From: Pseudomonadota bacterium
GTDB taxonomy: Bacteria; Pseudomonadota; Gammaproteobacteria; Xanthomonadales; Xanthomonadaceae
Direction: 5' to 3'
DNA: 64,000 bases
NCBI GenBank assembly: GCA_018242485.1
Contig: JAFEBV010000027.1
Span: 1-64,000, forward strand
The notes beneath the pieces are model-generated. The model ran no database searches. It saw only the letters and a program-made list of their open reading frames with translations, and had not been told where the DNA came from. Made by a program: the position numbers and the translations under genes. This document shows, piece after piece, positions 17,470-27,652 of this stretch (positions are counted from its first letter, which is position 1; every line of letters begins with the position of its first letter).

Positions 17470-20400
17470 ATGCGTCGACGCGGTGGATGGATGGCGACGT
17501 GGCGGCGCTGGGCAGGCGTATTAGCGCTCCTGGCCGCGTTGTTGTCTGCCCTGCCCGCGTTCGCGCTCGACCCCAGCAAGCCGTTCGAGCAGTACGTCGC
17601 CCATCACTGGTCGATCCAGGACGGACTGCCGCAGATCAGCGTGATGGCCATCGCCCAGGACAACGATGGCTACCTGTGGGTGGGCACGCAGGACGGGCTG
17701 GCGCGTTTCGACGGCGTGCACTTCACCACTTACACGCCCGAATCCGAACCGGCGCTGCCGGGCATCTGGATTCGCGCCCTGACGACCGACCGTCACGGCC
17801 GCGTGTGGATCGGTACCTACAAGGGCTTGGCGTCGTATGCGGGCGGGCATTTTTCCACCTATCGTCTGCCCGGTGCCGATGCCCGCCGCGAACTGGATGT
17901 GTTCGCCATCGCCACCGATGCCAAGGACGAGGTATATGCGGCCACCGATCAGGGCGTGCTGCGGGTGGCAGGCGATGGCTTGGTGCGCACGTCCATCGCC
18001 TTCGCGCCCGCGTTGTCGCTGCTGATCCGCAGCGACGGCCAGTGGATCGGCGGTAAAAGCGCGGTGCTGCACGTGCAGGGCGGCAAGAGCGAGAACCTGC
18101 CGCTGCCCGGCGATGCCGCCAACATCGCCGTTACCCGCCTCGTGGAGGCGCAAGGCCGCCTGTGGGCGGGCACCTCGCAGGGGTTGTACTACCTGCAAAG
18201 CGGCGCGTGGATCAAGCTCGACGACCCCAGGCTGGACAACTCCCCGATCGGCGCACTCTACGAGGATCGCGACGGTAACCTGTGGGTGGGCACCAATGCG
18301 GCGCTGGTGCGCATCCGCGACGGGCAAGTGGTCGAATCCTACGCCGGCAACCCGCGCGACAACTACCGCAACGTGATCAGCGCCTACGAAGACCGCGAAG
18401 GCGATCTGTGGCTGGGCAGCCAGGTGGAAGGCGTGATCCGCGTGTGGAACGGCTGGACACGGCGCTACAGCACTGCCTACGGGCTCAACGACCCGGTGGT
18501 GTGGTCGCTTTCACGCGGGCCGGATGGCACCGTCTGGGTCGGTACCAGCAACGGCTTGAGCGTGCTCGACCACGGCCGTTTCCGCACCGTGCTGGAAGGC
18601 TCCCGCCTGCCGCATCCGCACGCCTACAACCTGCTGGCCGAACGCGACCGGGTGTGGATCGGCACCCGCCACGGCCTGGCGGTCCTGAATGCCGATGGCA
18701 GTGTGGAAACCTCGCAATTGTTCGCGCCGATGGCCGGCGCACAGATCAACGGCATCGTCCGCGGGCCCGACGGCGCGCTGTGGTTCCCGACCACCGACGG
18801 CCTGTTCCGCCTCGAGCACGAAGGCCAGCCCGACGCGCACCTGCGCCGTTACGGCCCCGCCGACGGGCTGGGCGACCCGCGCGTGCGCGCCATGCTCTGG
18901 CAGCGCGACGGCCGCCTGCTGGTCGGCACCCAGTCGGGCCTGTTCGTCATGCAGGGCGAACGCTTCGTCCCGATCGGCGTGGATGCCGGCCTGCCTCCCG
19001 GTCTGGACATCACCGCCCTCTACCAGTTTCCCGGCGGCGAACTCGCGGTCGGCACCATGGCCGAACAGATGTACGTGCACGGGAGCGGCCGCTGGCTGTC
19101 GCTGGGGCCCGAGCAGGGCCTGCCGCACAACGCCACCTTCTTCATGACCGTCGGCGACCGCGGCTACCTGTGGATCGCCGGCATCCGCGGCATCGAGCGG
19201 TTGCCGGTGGCCGACATCCTCGCCGTCGCCCACGGCCACGCCAGCCATGTGCGCGGCGAGATGATCCTCAACGAGCGCGGCGACCGCGACGCCGGTCAGC
19301 AGGGCTACTGCTGCAACGGTGCCGGCATGTCCAAGGGTTACATCGAGGACGGCCACGTGCTGTGGCTGCCCTCACGCGACGGCGTGGTCGCGCTGGACAC
19401 CCACGGCATCGTCAAGAATCCGGTGCCGCCGATCCCGGTGATCGAACGCGTGGACACCCGCGACGGCTCGTTCACGCCAGCCACCCTGCCGGCCATGCTC
19501 GCCGCCGACCAGCGCGACCTCGGCTTCGAGTTCACCGCGCCCAGCTTCCAGGATCCGCACAGCGTGCAGATCCGCTACCGGCTGCGCGGCTACGACACCG
19601 AATGGCACGACTTTACCGAGACCGGCCAGCGCCGCGCCAACTACACCAACCTACCGCCGCGCGCTTACGTGTTCGAGGTGATGGCCGCCAACAACGCCGG
19701 CCTGTGGAACCCGACTCCGGCACGCCTGTCGTTCGCGATCCGCCCGCACTTCCACGAGACCCATCTGTTCGACGCCCTGATCGCCCTGCTGATCCTCGCC
19801 ATCTTCTCCGGCGGCTACCACCATCAGCGGCAGAAGCACGAAGCGCAGCGCGTCGCGTTGGAGCGCATGGTGGTCGAGCGCACCGAGCAGTTGAACGTGT
19901 CCAATGCACGCTTGGAGAACGCCAGCCAGTCCGACCCGGCCACCGGCCTGCGCAACCGCCGCTACCTCGCCAACCAGATTCCCGCGGACCTTGCTTTCTA
20001 CGATCGCGAGCAACAACGCGAAGGCAAGCTCGATCAGGCGATGCTGTTCGTGCTGGTGCGGCTGGCGCGACGCGACCGTGACGCGCCCGGCGCGGAATCG
20101 CCGCCCATCGGCGACCGATCGATGCAGCAAATTGCGCAGGTGCTCGGCGCGCTGGTTCGGGCCGGCGATTATCTTGCGCGTTGGGATCAGGCGGAGATCC
20201 TGTTGATCCTGCGCCCGATGGGCAGCCGTCACATCGACGTGATCGGCGAACGCATCCTCGGCGCGATCCGCAACCATGCCTTCGACGGCGATGGTGGCGC
20301 GCCACTGTCGCTGGGCTGCGCGGTAGGCATCGCCGAATTCCCGCTCTACCGCGACGCCCTGCGGCGCCCGGGCTGGGAACAGGTGGTCGGGCTGGCGCGG

Positions 20401-20592
20401 GCGGCCATGCTGTGGGCGGCGCGACAGGGCACCCATGCATGGAGCGCGTTCCGCCCCACCCTGCGCTCGGATCTGGGCAACCTGGTGAACGAGATGGGCG
20501 ACGACCCGCAGCCGCTGATCGACAACGGTCGCATGCAGGTATTGGGCGCACACACACCGGGCGACGGTGACGCCGGCGCGAACCGGCGTTAA
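17470..20592 (+). CDS. Propeller-sensor membrane protein with degenerate GGDEF domain
   Basis: The 1040-residue protein has a signal sequence, about a dozen propeller repeats of the type DGYLWVGTQDGLARFDG, a Y_Y_Y domain (about 693-757), one transmembrane helix (about 762-782), a coiled coil and a C-terminal GGDEF-type domain starting DPATGLRNRRYL near 822. Where GGDEF should stand the sequence reads RWDQAEIL (near 904), so the glycine pair and the GTP/metal-binding acidic positions are lost. Diguanylate cyclase activity is therefore unlikely; it may act by binding. The start at ATG 17470 follows AAGGGGGA. It is followed after 9 bases by an intact GGDEF-EAL gene. Confidence 0.9.
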   Translation: MRRRGGWMATWRRWAGVLALLAALLSALPAFALDPSKPFEQYVAHHWSIQDGLPQISVMAIAQDNDGYLWVGTQDGLARFDGVHFTTYTPESEPALPGIWIRALTTDRHGRVWIGTYKGLASYAGGHFSTYRLPGADARRELDVFAIATDAKDEVYAATDQGVLRVAGDGLVRTSIAFAPALSLLIRSDGQWIGGKSAVLHVQGGKSENLPLPGDAANIAVTRLVEAQGRLWAGTSQGLYYLQSGAWIKLDDPRLDNSPIGALYEDRDGNLWVGTNAALVRIRDGQVVESYAGNPRDNYRNVISAYEDREGDLWLGSQVEGVIRVWNGWTRRYSTAYGLNDPVVWSLSRGPDGTVWVGTSNGLSVLDHGRFRTVLEGSRLPHPHAYNLLAERDRVWIGTRHGLAVLNADGSVETSQLFAPMAGAQINGIVRGPDGALWFPTTDGLFRLEHEGQPDAHLRRYGPADGLGDPRVRAMLWQRDGRLLVGTQSGLFVMQGERFVPIGVDAGLPPGLDITALYQFPGGELAVGTMAEQMYVHGSGRWLSLGPEQGLPHNATFFMTVGDRGYLWIAGIRGIERLPVADILAVAHGHASHVRGEMILNERGDRDAGQQGYCCNGAGMSKGYIEDGHVLWLPSRDGVVALDTHGIVKNPVPPIPVIERVDTRDGSFTPATLPAMLAADQRDLGFEFTAPSFQDPHSVQIRYRLRGYDTEWHDFTETGQRRANYTNLPPRAYVFEVMAANNAGLWNPTPARLSFAIRPHFHETHLFDALIALLILAIFSGGYHHQRQKHEAQRVALERMVVERTEQLNVSNARLENASQSDPATGLRNRRYLANQIPADLAFYDREQQREGKLDQAMLFVLVRLARRDRDAPGAESPPIGDRSMQQIAQVLGALVRAGDYLARWDQAEILLILRPMGSRHIDVIGERILGAIRNHAFDGDGGAPLSLGCAVGIAEFPLYRDALRRPGWEQVVGLARAAMLWAARQGTHAWSAFRPTLRSDLGNLVNEMGDDPQPLIDNGRMQVLGAHTPGDGDAGANRR

Positions 20593-20601
20593 GCTGAGCC
20601 C

Positions 20602-22842
20602 GTGAGCAACGCCTACAAGTCCGTTGCAACGTTCCTCGCGCTGGTGGGGCTGTATCTGGCCTGCACCGCGTATGCGACGAACTTTGCCCGCGCCTCCGCC
20701 GGCTATGCCCTGTTCTGGCCGGCCGCAGGCTTGGCCTATGCAGCCGCCATCCGCCTTGGCCTGCGCTGGGTGTTGCTGATTCCGGTCGGCGCCCTGCTCG
20801 ATCACCTGCTGCGGGAGCGCATGCCGTGGTCGTATGTGGGCATCGCCACCCTGGGCGACACCCTTTCCATTCTCGCCGGAGCGTGGATCGGCCGGCGCGG
20901 ACGGGTGCCGGCGTATCCGGAGTTCCGATCCGCCTACCGCATGCTGGCGGGCGCCGTCGTCGCCGCCGTGATGAGCGCGGTATTCGGAACGGCGGCGATG
21001 CTGGTTGCCGGAATGATCCACGAGCCGGCCACCATCGATGCGCTGGTGCGCTGGTCGATGGGCAACCTGCTGGGCATCACCGCGGTGGCGCCAGCGCTGG
21101 TGCTGTTCTCTTACCGCAAGACCCAGCTACCGTCGATGGAACCGGGGCAGATCGCCGCGCGCAAGGACGAGCAGTCGCTGTGGAACATTGCCCTGCTGCT
21201 GAGCTTCCTGTTGATGGGCTGGGGCGCGAGTGAGGGCGGCCGTTACCCGCTGGGCCTGTCCAGCCTGCCGCTGGCGGTGATGGTGTGGGGGGCGTTGCGC
21301 TTCGAGCCGCTGCGCACGGCGGTGGCGGTGCTGCTGACCGTGACCCTGATCGGCAGCTTCGCCGGACTGGGCCTGCACGGCTTCGAGCCGTCCACGCAGA
21401 CGCTGGATTACGCGATGCTGCTGTCCTACTTGTGCGTGCTCTCGGTGCTGCCGGTCACCCTCGCCCTCGTCGTCAACGAGGGCCGCATCGCCACCCGCAA
21501 GCTGTTGCGTCGCGCCACCGTCGATCCCTTGAGCGGCCTGCCCAACCGTCCCGCCTTCGAAACGGCGGTACGGCGCGCGCTGGCCAACCCGGCCACGCCG
21601 CCGCTGGCGCTATGCTATTTCGATCTGGACAACATCAAGCTGGTCAACGACACCGCCAGCCACGCCGCCGGCGACGCGCTGATCGTGGGCATCGCCGGGC
21701 TGATCAACGCCAGCCTGCAGGAAGGCGACGCGCTGGCGCACTTCGGCGGCGACGAGTTCGCCCTGCTGTTGCACAACGTCAGCCCGACCATCTCCCGCGA
21801 CCGCACGCAGACGCTGGTGCGCTCGATCGAGGCGTATCGCTGCAATTGGGAAGGGCGGATGTTGAACACCACTGCCAGCGCCGGCGTGGTGCCCTTCCGC
21901 GCCGGCGAGGCGGAATTCGCCGGCCTGCTCTCGCAAGCCGACGCGGCCTGCTACACCGCCAAGGAACAAGGCGGCAACCGGGTGTGCCTGGCCGGCGCGA
22001 TGCCCGGCGACGTGCTCGACCGCACGGTGGCGATGCGCTGGGCGGTGCGCATCCGCGAAGCCATCGACCGCCGCGCTTTCAGCCTGTATGCGCAGTCGAT
22101 GCTGCCGCTGCACGCGGGGCTGGACACCGGCCGCCACTTCGAGATCCTGCTGCGCATGCACGACAGCGACAGCAACAAACACCTCACACCCAACTATTTC
22201 ATGCCCGCCGCCGAGCGCTTCCGCCTCGGCGTGTCCATCGACCGCATGGTGGTGGGGATGACCCTGGACTGGCTGGAATCGCATCCAGTCGAGGCCGCCA
22301 CCATCAGCACCTGCGCGATCAACCTCTGCGGCGAAGCGCTGGTGGACGAACCCTTCATCGGTTTCGTGCTCGAGCGCCTCAGCCGCAGCAGTTTCCCCGC
22401 TTCACGGATCTGTCTGGAGATCACCGAGACCAGCGCGGTGCGCGACCTCGGGCGCGCGCAGCGTTTCATCGACCAGTTGCGCGGCATCGGCTGCCGCTTC
22501 TCGCTCGACGATTTCGGCACCGGCTTCTGCTCGTTCAGCTACCTGCGCTCGCTGGACGTGGACTACTTCAAGATCGACGGCAGCTTCGTGCGCGAGATGC
22601 ACAGCTCGCCATTGTCGGCGGCGGTGGTGCGCTCGATCACCCAGATCGCCCACGTGCTGCACAAGCAGACCATCGCCGAACACTCCGAGAGCGAAACCCT
22701 GATCCGCGCGCTGACCGAACAGGGTGTGGATTACGGCCAGGGGTACGCCATCGACCGCCCGCAACCACTGGCCGAGTACTTCGCCCGCCCGCTGGCCGTG
22801 CCGCGCTTCGATACGCTGGCGGTCGATCGCCTGCGCGCTTGA
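20602..22842 (+). CDS. MASE1-like membrane GGDEF-EAL protein
   Basis: This 746-residue protein turns c-di-GMP over at the membrane. About eight hydrophobic helices in residues 1-300 include the MASE1-like FWPAAGLAYAA and GDTLSILAGAWIGRR. The GGDEF domain keeps GGDEF (near 381) and DPLSGLPNRPAFE. The EAL domain has EILLRM in place of EALLR (near 515), then INLCGEAL, EITET, LDDFGTGF, YFKIDGSF and QGYAIDRP, so the metal and substrate residues of a phosphodiesterase are mostly present, with a variant IAEHSES for IAEGVE. Start is GTG 20602, 9 bases after the previous gene, with which it is probably co-transcribed. Confidence 0.92.
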   Translation: MSNAYKSVATFLALVGLYLACTAYATNFARASAGYALFWPAAGLAYAAAIRLGLRWVLLIPVGALLDHLLRERMPWSYVGIATLGDTLSILAGAWIGRRGRVPAYPEFRSAYRMLAGAVVAAVMSAVFGTAAMLVAGMIHEPATIDALVRWSMGNLLGITAVAPALVLFSYRKTQLPSMEPGQIAARKDEQSLWNIALLLSFLLMGWGASEGGRYPLGLSSLPLAVMVWGALRFEPLRTAVAVLLTVTLIGSFAGLGLHGFEPSTQTLDYAMLLSYLCVLSVLPVTLALVVNEGRIATRKLLRRATVDPLSGLPNRPAFETAVRRALANPATPPLALCYFDLDNIKLVNDTASHAAGDALIVGIAGLINASLQEGDALAHFGGDEFALLLHNVSPTISRDRTQTLVRSIEAYRCNWEGRMLNTTASAGVVPFRAGEAEFAGLLSQADAACYTAKEQGGNRVCLAGAMPGDVLDRTVAMRWAVRIREAIDRRAFSLYAQSMLPLHAGLDTGRHFEILLRMHDSDSNKHLTPNYFMPAAERFRLGVSIDRMVVGMTLDWLESHPVEAATISTCAINLCGEALVDEPFIGFVLERLSRSSFPASRICLEITETSAVRDLGRAQRFIDQLRGIGCRFSLDDFGTGFCSFSYLRSLDVDYFKIDGSFVREMHSSPLSAAVVRSITQIAHVLHKQTIAEHSESETLIRALTEQGVDYGQGYAIDRPQPLAEYFARPLAVPRFDTLAVDRLRA

Positions 22843-22872
22843 CCTCGCCCCGGCTCCGCCGCGGGTGTGGGC

Positions 22873-22878
22873 TATAAT
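22873..22878 (+). promoter_or_regulatory. Candidate -10 element of prfC
   Basis: A perfect TATAAT lies 48 bases before the prfC ATG in an otherwise very GC-rich stretch. No convincing -35 element stands 16-18 bases upstream, so this is a tentative promoter. Confidence 0.4.
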
Positions 22879-22925
22879 TCCGCGATCCCGCAACAGCCTT
22901 CAGCGCGAATCCCGCGCCCGCCCGC

Positions 22926-24527
22926 ATGTCCGACCACCTGCGCGAAACCCTGCGCCGCCGCACCTTCGCGATCATCTCCCACCCGGACGCCGGCAAGACC
23001 ACGCTGACCGAGAAGCTGCTGCTGTTCGGCGGGGCGATCCAGATGGCCGGCAGCGTCAAGGGCCGCAAGGCCGCGCGGCATGCGACCTCCGACTGGATGG
23101 CGCTGGAAAAAGAACGCGGCATCTCGGTCACTTCCTCGGTGATGCAGTTCCCCTACGAGGGCCGCATCGTCAACCTGCTCGACACCCCCGGCCACGCCGA
23201 TTTCGGCGAGGACACCTATCGCGTGCTCACCGCGGTGGATTCGGCGCTGATGGTGATCGACGTCGCCAAGGGCGTGGAGGAGCGCACGATCAAGCTGATG
23301 GAGGTGTGCCGCCTGCGCGACACGCCGATCATGAGTTTCGTCAACAAGCTCGACCGCGAGGGCAAGAACCCCATCGACCTGCTCGACGAAGTCGAATCGG
23401 TGCTGGGCATCGCCTGCGCGCCGGTGACCTGGCCGATCGGCATGGGCTCGCGGCTGAAAGGCGTGGTGCACCTGCTCAGCGGCGAGGTGCATTTGTTCGA
23501 GCAAGGGCGCAATTTCACCCGCCAGGATTCGACCATCTTCGCCTCGCTCGACGATCCGGCGCTGGCCGCGCGGATCGGCGCGGACATGCTCGCCGAGGTG
23601 CGCGAGGAACTGGAACTCGTGCACGGCGCATCGCATCCGTTCGACGCGGAAAAATATCTGGCCGGCGAGCAGACGCCGGTGTTCTTCGGCTCGGCGGTGA
23701 ACAACTTCGGCGTGCAACTGCTGCTGGATTTCTTCGTCGAACATGCGCCGCCGCCGGCGCCGCGCGCCACCACCACACGCATCGTGCAGCCGCAGGAGGA
23801 AGCCTTCAGCGGCTTCGTGTTCAAGATCCAGGCCAACATGGATCCGGCGCACCGCGACCGCGTCGCCTTCCTGCGCGTGTGCTCGGGCCGCTACAGCGGC
23901 GGCATGAAAGCCCTGCACGTGCGCGCCGGCAAGGAAGTCAAACTCGCCAATGCGCTGACCTTCATGGCCAGCGATCGCGAGATCGTCGATAGCGCGTATC
24001 CGGGCGACGTGATCGGCCTGCACAACCACGGCACGATTTCCATTGGCGACACTTTCAGCGCCGGCGAAAATCTTTCCTACACCGGCATCCCGCACTTCGC
24101 GCCCGAACTCTTTCGCCGCGCACGCCTGCGCGATCCGCTCAAGCTCAAGCAATTGCAGAAGGGGCTAGCGCAGCTCAGCGAGGAAGGCGCGACGCAATTC
24201 TTCCGCCCGCTGATGAGCAACGACCTGATCCTCGGCGCGGTCGGCACCTTGCAGTTCGACGTGGTCGCCTACCGATTGAAGGACGAGTACGGCGTGGACG
24301 CCAGCTTCGAGCCGGTCGGCGTGACCACCGCGCGCTGGGTGAGCTGCGAGGACGCGAAGAAGTTCGAGGAGTTCCGCGACAAGAACGCGCTCAACCTCGG
24401 CCTCGATGCCGCCGGGCATCTGGTCTACCTCGCGCCCACGCGGGTGAACCTGCAACTGGCGATGGAACGCGCCCCCGAGGTGCGCTTTGCCGCCACCCGC
24501 GAGCACGCCCACGCGCTGGAGGGGTGA
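22926..24527 (+). CDS. prfC: Peptide chain release factor 3
   Basis: RF3 is a ribosomal GTPase that recycles RF1/RF2 after termination. The 533-residue protein begins [21 protein letters not shown] and carries G1 ([12 protein letters not shown]), the RF3-specific insertion [17 protein letters not shown]2 (RGISVTSS), G3 (DTPGHADF) and G4 (NKLDRE). Length matches the family. It stands alone between the GGDEF-EAL gene and a repeat-filled spacer. Confidence 0.97.
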   Translation: MSDHLRETLRRRTFAIISHPDAGKTTLTEKLLLFGGAIQMAGSVKGRKAARHATSDWMALEKERGISVTSSVMQFPYEGRIVNLLDTPGHADFGEDTYRVLTAVDSALMVIDVAKGVEERTIKLMEVCRLRDTPIMSFVNKLDREGKNPIDLLDEVESVLGIACAPVTWPIGMGSRLKGVVHLLSGEVHLFEQGRNFTRQDSTIFASLDDPALAARIGADMLAEVREELELVHGASHPFDAEKYLAGEQTPVFFGSAVNNFGVQLLLDFFVEHAPPPAPRATTTRIVQPQEEAFSGFVFKIQANMDPAHRDRVAFLRVCSGRYSGGMKALHVRAGKEVKLANALTFMASDREIVDSAYPGDVIGLHNHGTISIGDTFSAGENLSYTGIPHFAPELFRRARLRDPLKLKQLQKGLAQLSEEGATQFFRPLMSNDLILGAVGTLQFDVVAYRLKDEYGVDASFEPVGVTTARWVSCEDAKKFEEFRDKNALNLGLDAAGHLVYLAPTRVNLQLAMERAPEVRFAATREHAHALEG

Positions 24528-24570
24528 GGCGGCTTGGATGGGGTTCTACCCCGATGAGCGCGAACACGCC

Positions 24571-24775
24571 TGCAAGCCCCTCTCCTCTTGCGGGACGCTC
24601 GTCGCTCGACATTGCAGCCAGTACTTTGTCGTGGCCATCGCCTGCAAGCCCCTCTCCCCTTGCGGGAGAGGGGTTGGGGAGAGGGGTGATTCGAAGTTCG
24701 GCATTCTCACGAGACCTTTCCCCCTCTCCCGGCCCTGCGGGCCACCCTCCCCCACAAGGGGGGAGGGGAAATGCA
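24571..24775. repeat. Block of GC-rich palindromic elements after prfC
   Basis: The 507-base gap 24528-25034 has no gene. Its first half is built from repeat units: CCTGCAAGCCCCTCTCC occurs twice (near 24570 and 24641), the second continuing CCTTGCGGGAGAGGGG and TTGGGGAGAGGGG; then CTTTCCCCCTCTCCCGG, CCTGCGGG and CCACAAGGGGGGAGGGG. These are the common CTCTCCC/GGGAGAGGGG type of dispersed palindrome. Confidence 0.85.
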
Positions 24776-24896
24776 TGGCCGGATCCGCATGTCCAGCTCC
24801 CGGCCGGTTGAGGCAAAGACAACCCGCAAGTGAATGAAGGAATTTCGGTCTGGGGTAGCAATGGCAACACCTTGCAAGGTCTGGCACGCCTGTGAT

Positions 24897-24988
24897 GATC
24901 GACACGGGACAAGCAACCATTCGCTTGCGCTGGAAATACTGCACGTAACACTGGCTTGCCCATGCCGATCGGCACGGGACAAGCCACC
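24897..24988. repeat. Imperfect 22-bp direct repeat pair
   Basis: GATCGACACGGGACAAGCAACC (24897-24918; given in parts GATCGACACGG and GACAAGCAACC) recurs at 24967-24988 with two mismatches, 70 bases apart. The pair lies in the second half of the prfC/CPBP spacer. The rest of this spacer holds nothing recognisable apart from the Shine-Dalgarno of the next gene. Confidence 0.7.
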
Positions 24989-25034
24989 GTAGCCGATGTG
25001 CACAATGGCCCAGCCGTGATCGCCGGAGCCTTCG

Positions 25035-25991
25035 ATGTTCGCACCCAACTGGCAAGTCGCTTACACCACGCCTGCCGATGCCGCGCGCTGGAAACGCTGG
25101 CTGCTGTATTCGCCCGGCGCACGCCTGCTGTATTTCATCGCCGTGCTGGCGGCTGTCGCGATCGCCTTGCAGTTCGGACTGGCGGCGTTGTTTCACGGCT
25201 CGCTGAAAGGTGCCCCGTCCGCCGAACGCGCGGCGGTCGGGCTGTTGATCGAGCTCGCCCCCGCGCTGCTGGCCTATTTGTTCGTGGTGCGGCTGATCGA
25301 GCGTCGCTACCCGGCTGAACTGGCGCCCGAAGCTTTGCCGCGCAACGCCCTGATCGGACTGGGCGCAGGCTTCGGTTTGTTCACGTCCGTGGTGCTGGTG
25401 TTGTGGCTGGCCGGCAGCTACCACCTGATCGGCGGCAACGACCATCCCGATTGGCTGCCGCAACTGGCGGCGATCGGCATCGGCGCCGGTCTGGGCGAGG
25501 AAATCCTGATGCGCGGTGTGCTGTTCCGCATGGTCGAGGAAGGCTTGGGCACATGGGCGGCGCTGGCGGTCTCGGCGGCGGTATTCGGCGCCCTGCATCT
25601 GGGCAATCCGCACGCGACGTGGTGGGCGGGCGCGGCGATCGCCATCGAGGCCGGCCTGCTGCTGGGCATGCTTTATCACGTCACCCGCTCGCTGTGGACC
25701 TGCGCCGGGCTGCACGCGGCGTGGAACATCTCGCAGGGGTTGATTTACGGCATCCCGGTGTCGGGTACGCACGCCGATGGCTTCCTCGTTTCCACCCGCA
25801 GCGGCCCGGACTGGCTCAGCGGCGGCGATTTCGGCGCCGAAGCCTCGGTGGTCGCGCTGACGCTGTGCCTGTTGTGCACCGTCGCGCTGGTCGTGGTCGC
25901 GGTACGCCGCGGCACGATCGTGCCGCCATCGTGGAAACGCAAACCTTTGGCGGCAGCCGATCCGTGGGACAGGCTCGACCGCATCCGTTGA
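25035..25991 (+). CDS. CPBP family intramembrane metalloprotease
   Basis: The 318-residue membrane protein has several hydrophobic helices and the Abi/CAAX-protease (CPBP) motifs: GEEILMRGVLF (the EExxxR element), VFGALHLGN with a metal-binding His, and CAGLHAAWN with the second His/Asn. Such enzymes cleave within or near membranes; bacterial substrates are mostly unknown. A GGAG precedes the ATG at 25035. A hydrophilic segment near GGDFGAEA separates the last helix. The gene converges on the SulP transporter gene. Confidence 0.9.
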   Translation: MFAPNWQVAYTTPADAARWKRWLLYSPGARLLYFIAVLAAVAIALQFGLAALFHGSLKGAPSAERAAVGLLIELAPALLAYLFVVRLIERRYPAELAPEALPRNALIGLGAGFGLFTSVVLVLWLAGSYHLIGGNDHPDWLPQLAAIGIGAGLGEEILMRGVLFRMVEEGLGTWAALAVSAAVFGALHLGNPHATWWAGAAIAIEAGLLLGMLYHVTRSLWTCAGLHAAWNISQGLIYGIPVSGTHADGFLVSTRSGPDWLSGGDFGAEASVVALTLCLLCTVALVVVAVRRGTIVPPSWKRKPLAAADPWDRLDRIR

Positions 25992-26014
25992 AACCGCGAA
26001 TGCATGGGCTGCGG

Positions 26015-27652
26015 TCAGCTCATCGACGCGCCTACCGCATCGTCCACGCTGTAGTGACCCAGCGCGACCGGCGGCAGTTGCTCGATTTCGGCACGCTGCA
26101 ATGCGTCGCGCACGCCATCCTTCAATCGCGCCAGCCGCAACGCAATCCCGCGGCCTTCCAGCCATGCGGCGAATTCCGCCAGCGACTCCAGTGTGGTGCT
26201 GTCCAGATCGGGCGATTCCTCGAGACTGAGCACCACCGCGCGCAGGTCGGTGCGCTCGCTCGTGCGCGTGCGCGCCAACGCGAAGATCGCCTCGGCATTG
26301 GCGAAGAACAGCGGCACCTCCGGGCGCAGGACGAGGACGCTAGGCGGCTGCAAGGTATCCGGGTGGGAGACATCGACGAAATCATGCCCGCCATCGAGCC
26401 GGCCGAGCACGCTCAGCCGCGGCGTGGCCAGTTGTCGCAGCAACAGCACGAGGCTCAGCCCGATCGCCAGCAACAGGCCGTGCAGGATGCCCATCGCCAA
26501 TACCGCGATCACTGCGGACAGCGCCAGCAGGCGGTCGCGGTGCCAGCGCAGGTAGGGCGCGAATGCCGATAGCCGCCATGATTTGCTCACCGCGTGGATC
26601 ACGATCGCCGCCAGCACCGGCGACGGCAGCCGCTCGATCCAGCCCAGCAACAACGCCAGCATCAGCAGAATGCAGATCGCCGACGAAAATCCGGCCAATC
26701 GCGATCTCGCACCGGCGGCATCGTTGGCAGCGGTGACCGAATAACCCGCACCGACCGGAACGCCGTGCAGCAACCCCGAGACGGTGTTGGCGATGCCAAG
26801 CGCGAACAGGTCGCGGTTGGCATCGACCGCGTCGCCGTGACGCAGCGCGAAGGTGCGGATCGATCCATACGATTCGGCGTACAGCACCAACACCAACGCC
26901 GCGCCCAGCTCGATGCTCGGCAACCATTGATCGCGAGAAGGCATGCTCGGCCACGCCCACGTCGGAAGCAGATCGATCCGCCCGGTGACCGCGACGCCGT
27001 GCGCCACCAGCCACGGCGAAGCGGCGATGCCCAATGCGATCACCAGCAGGCCGCCCGGCACGCGACGCAGACGTTCGCTGGCGAACAGCAAAGCCAGCGC
27101 GGCCAGCCCGCAGCCCAGCGACCACGGCTGCACCGCGTGCGCCGAACGCGCCAATTGCCACACCAGCCCCGGCACGAAATCGCCATGCACCGCCGGCAGC
27201 CCGGCCAGGTGCGGCACCTGCCCGATCGCGATCACCCACGCCAGTCCGAACGCGAAACCGCGCAGCACCGGTCGCGCGACGAATTGCGACAGCCCGCCCA
27301 GGCGCAGACCCGCCGCCAGCAGGAACAACACGCCGGTGATGAGAACCATGGTCGCCGCGACCGCTGCGCGCGAAGCGCCGTCGAGGCTGGCCAGCGCCAG
27401 CGTGCCCGCCGCCAGCACCGCCGACGACGAAGACGTGGCCATGACGATGGCGTAGCGGCTGCGCCCCAGCGCCGCGTAGCACAGCAGGCCGGCCAGCAGG
27501 CCGATCACGCCCGCCTGCGGCGGCATCTCGGCGATGCCCGCGTAGGCGATGGCTTCCAGCAACAGCAGCCCGGAGATCGACAACCCGGCGAGCAGGTCGG
27601 CGCTGACGTGTTGCGTCGCCGGTGCTGTATCGACGGGGGCTGCGGTGCTCAC
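26015..27652 (-). CDS. SulP family anion transporter with STAS domain
   Basis: This 545-residue protein has about a dozen hydrophobic helices, the SulP features LAGLSISGLLLLEAIAYAGIA and GAGYSVTAANDAAGARSRLAG, and a C-terminal STAS domain (about 420-530, with VVLSLEESPDLDSTTLESL). SulP carriers move sulfate, bicarbonate or other anions across the inner membrane; the substrate here is unknown. It starts at GTG 27652, overlapping the stop of the ParB-like gene by GTGA, so the two are translationally coupled. Confidence 0.92.
   Translation of the reverse strand: MSTAAPVDTAPATQHVSADLLAGLSISGLLLLEAIAYAGIAEMPPQAGVIGLLAGLLCYAALGRSRYAIVMATSSSSAVLAAGTLALASLDGASRAAVAATMVLITGVLFLLAAGLRLGGLSQFVARPVLRGFAFGLAWVIAIGQVPHLAGLPAVHGDFVPGLVWQLARSAHAVQPWSLGCGLAALALLFASERLRRVPGGLLVIALGIAASPWLVAHGVAVTGRIDLLPTWAWPSMPSRDQWLPSIELGAALVLVLYAESYGSIRTFALRHGDAVDANRDLFALGIANTVSGLLHGVPVGAGYSVTAANDAAGARSRLAGFSSAICILLMLALLLGWIERLPSPVLAAIVIHAVSKSWRLSAFAPYLRWHRDRLLALSAVIAVLAMGILHGLLLAIGLSLVLLLRQLATPRLSVLGRLDGGHDFVDVSHPDTLQPPSVLVLRPEVPLFFANAEAIFALARTRTSERTDLRAVVLSLEESPDLDSTTLESLAEFAAWLEGRGIALRLARLKDGVRDALQRAEIEQLPPVALGHYSVDDAVGASMS

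Noticed and set aside
24528..25034. Open frames in the prfC/CPBP spacer
   Set aside because: They are made of palindromic repeats and lack family similarity or start signals.
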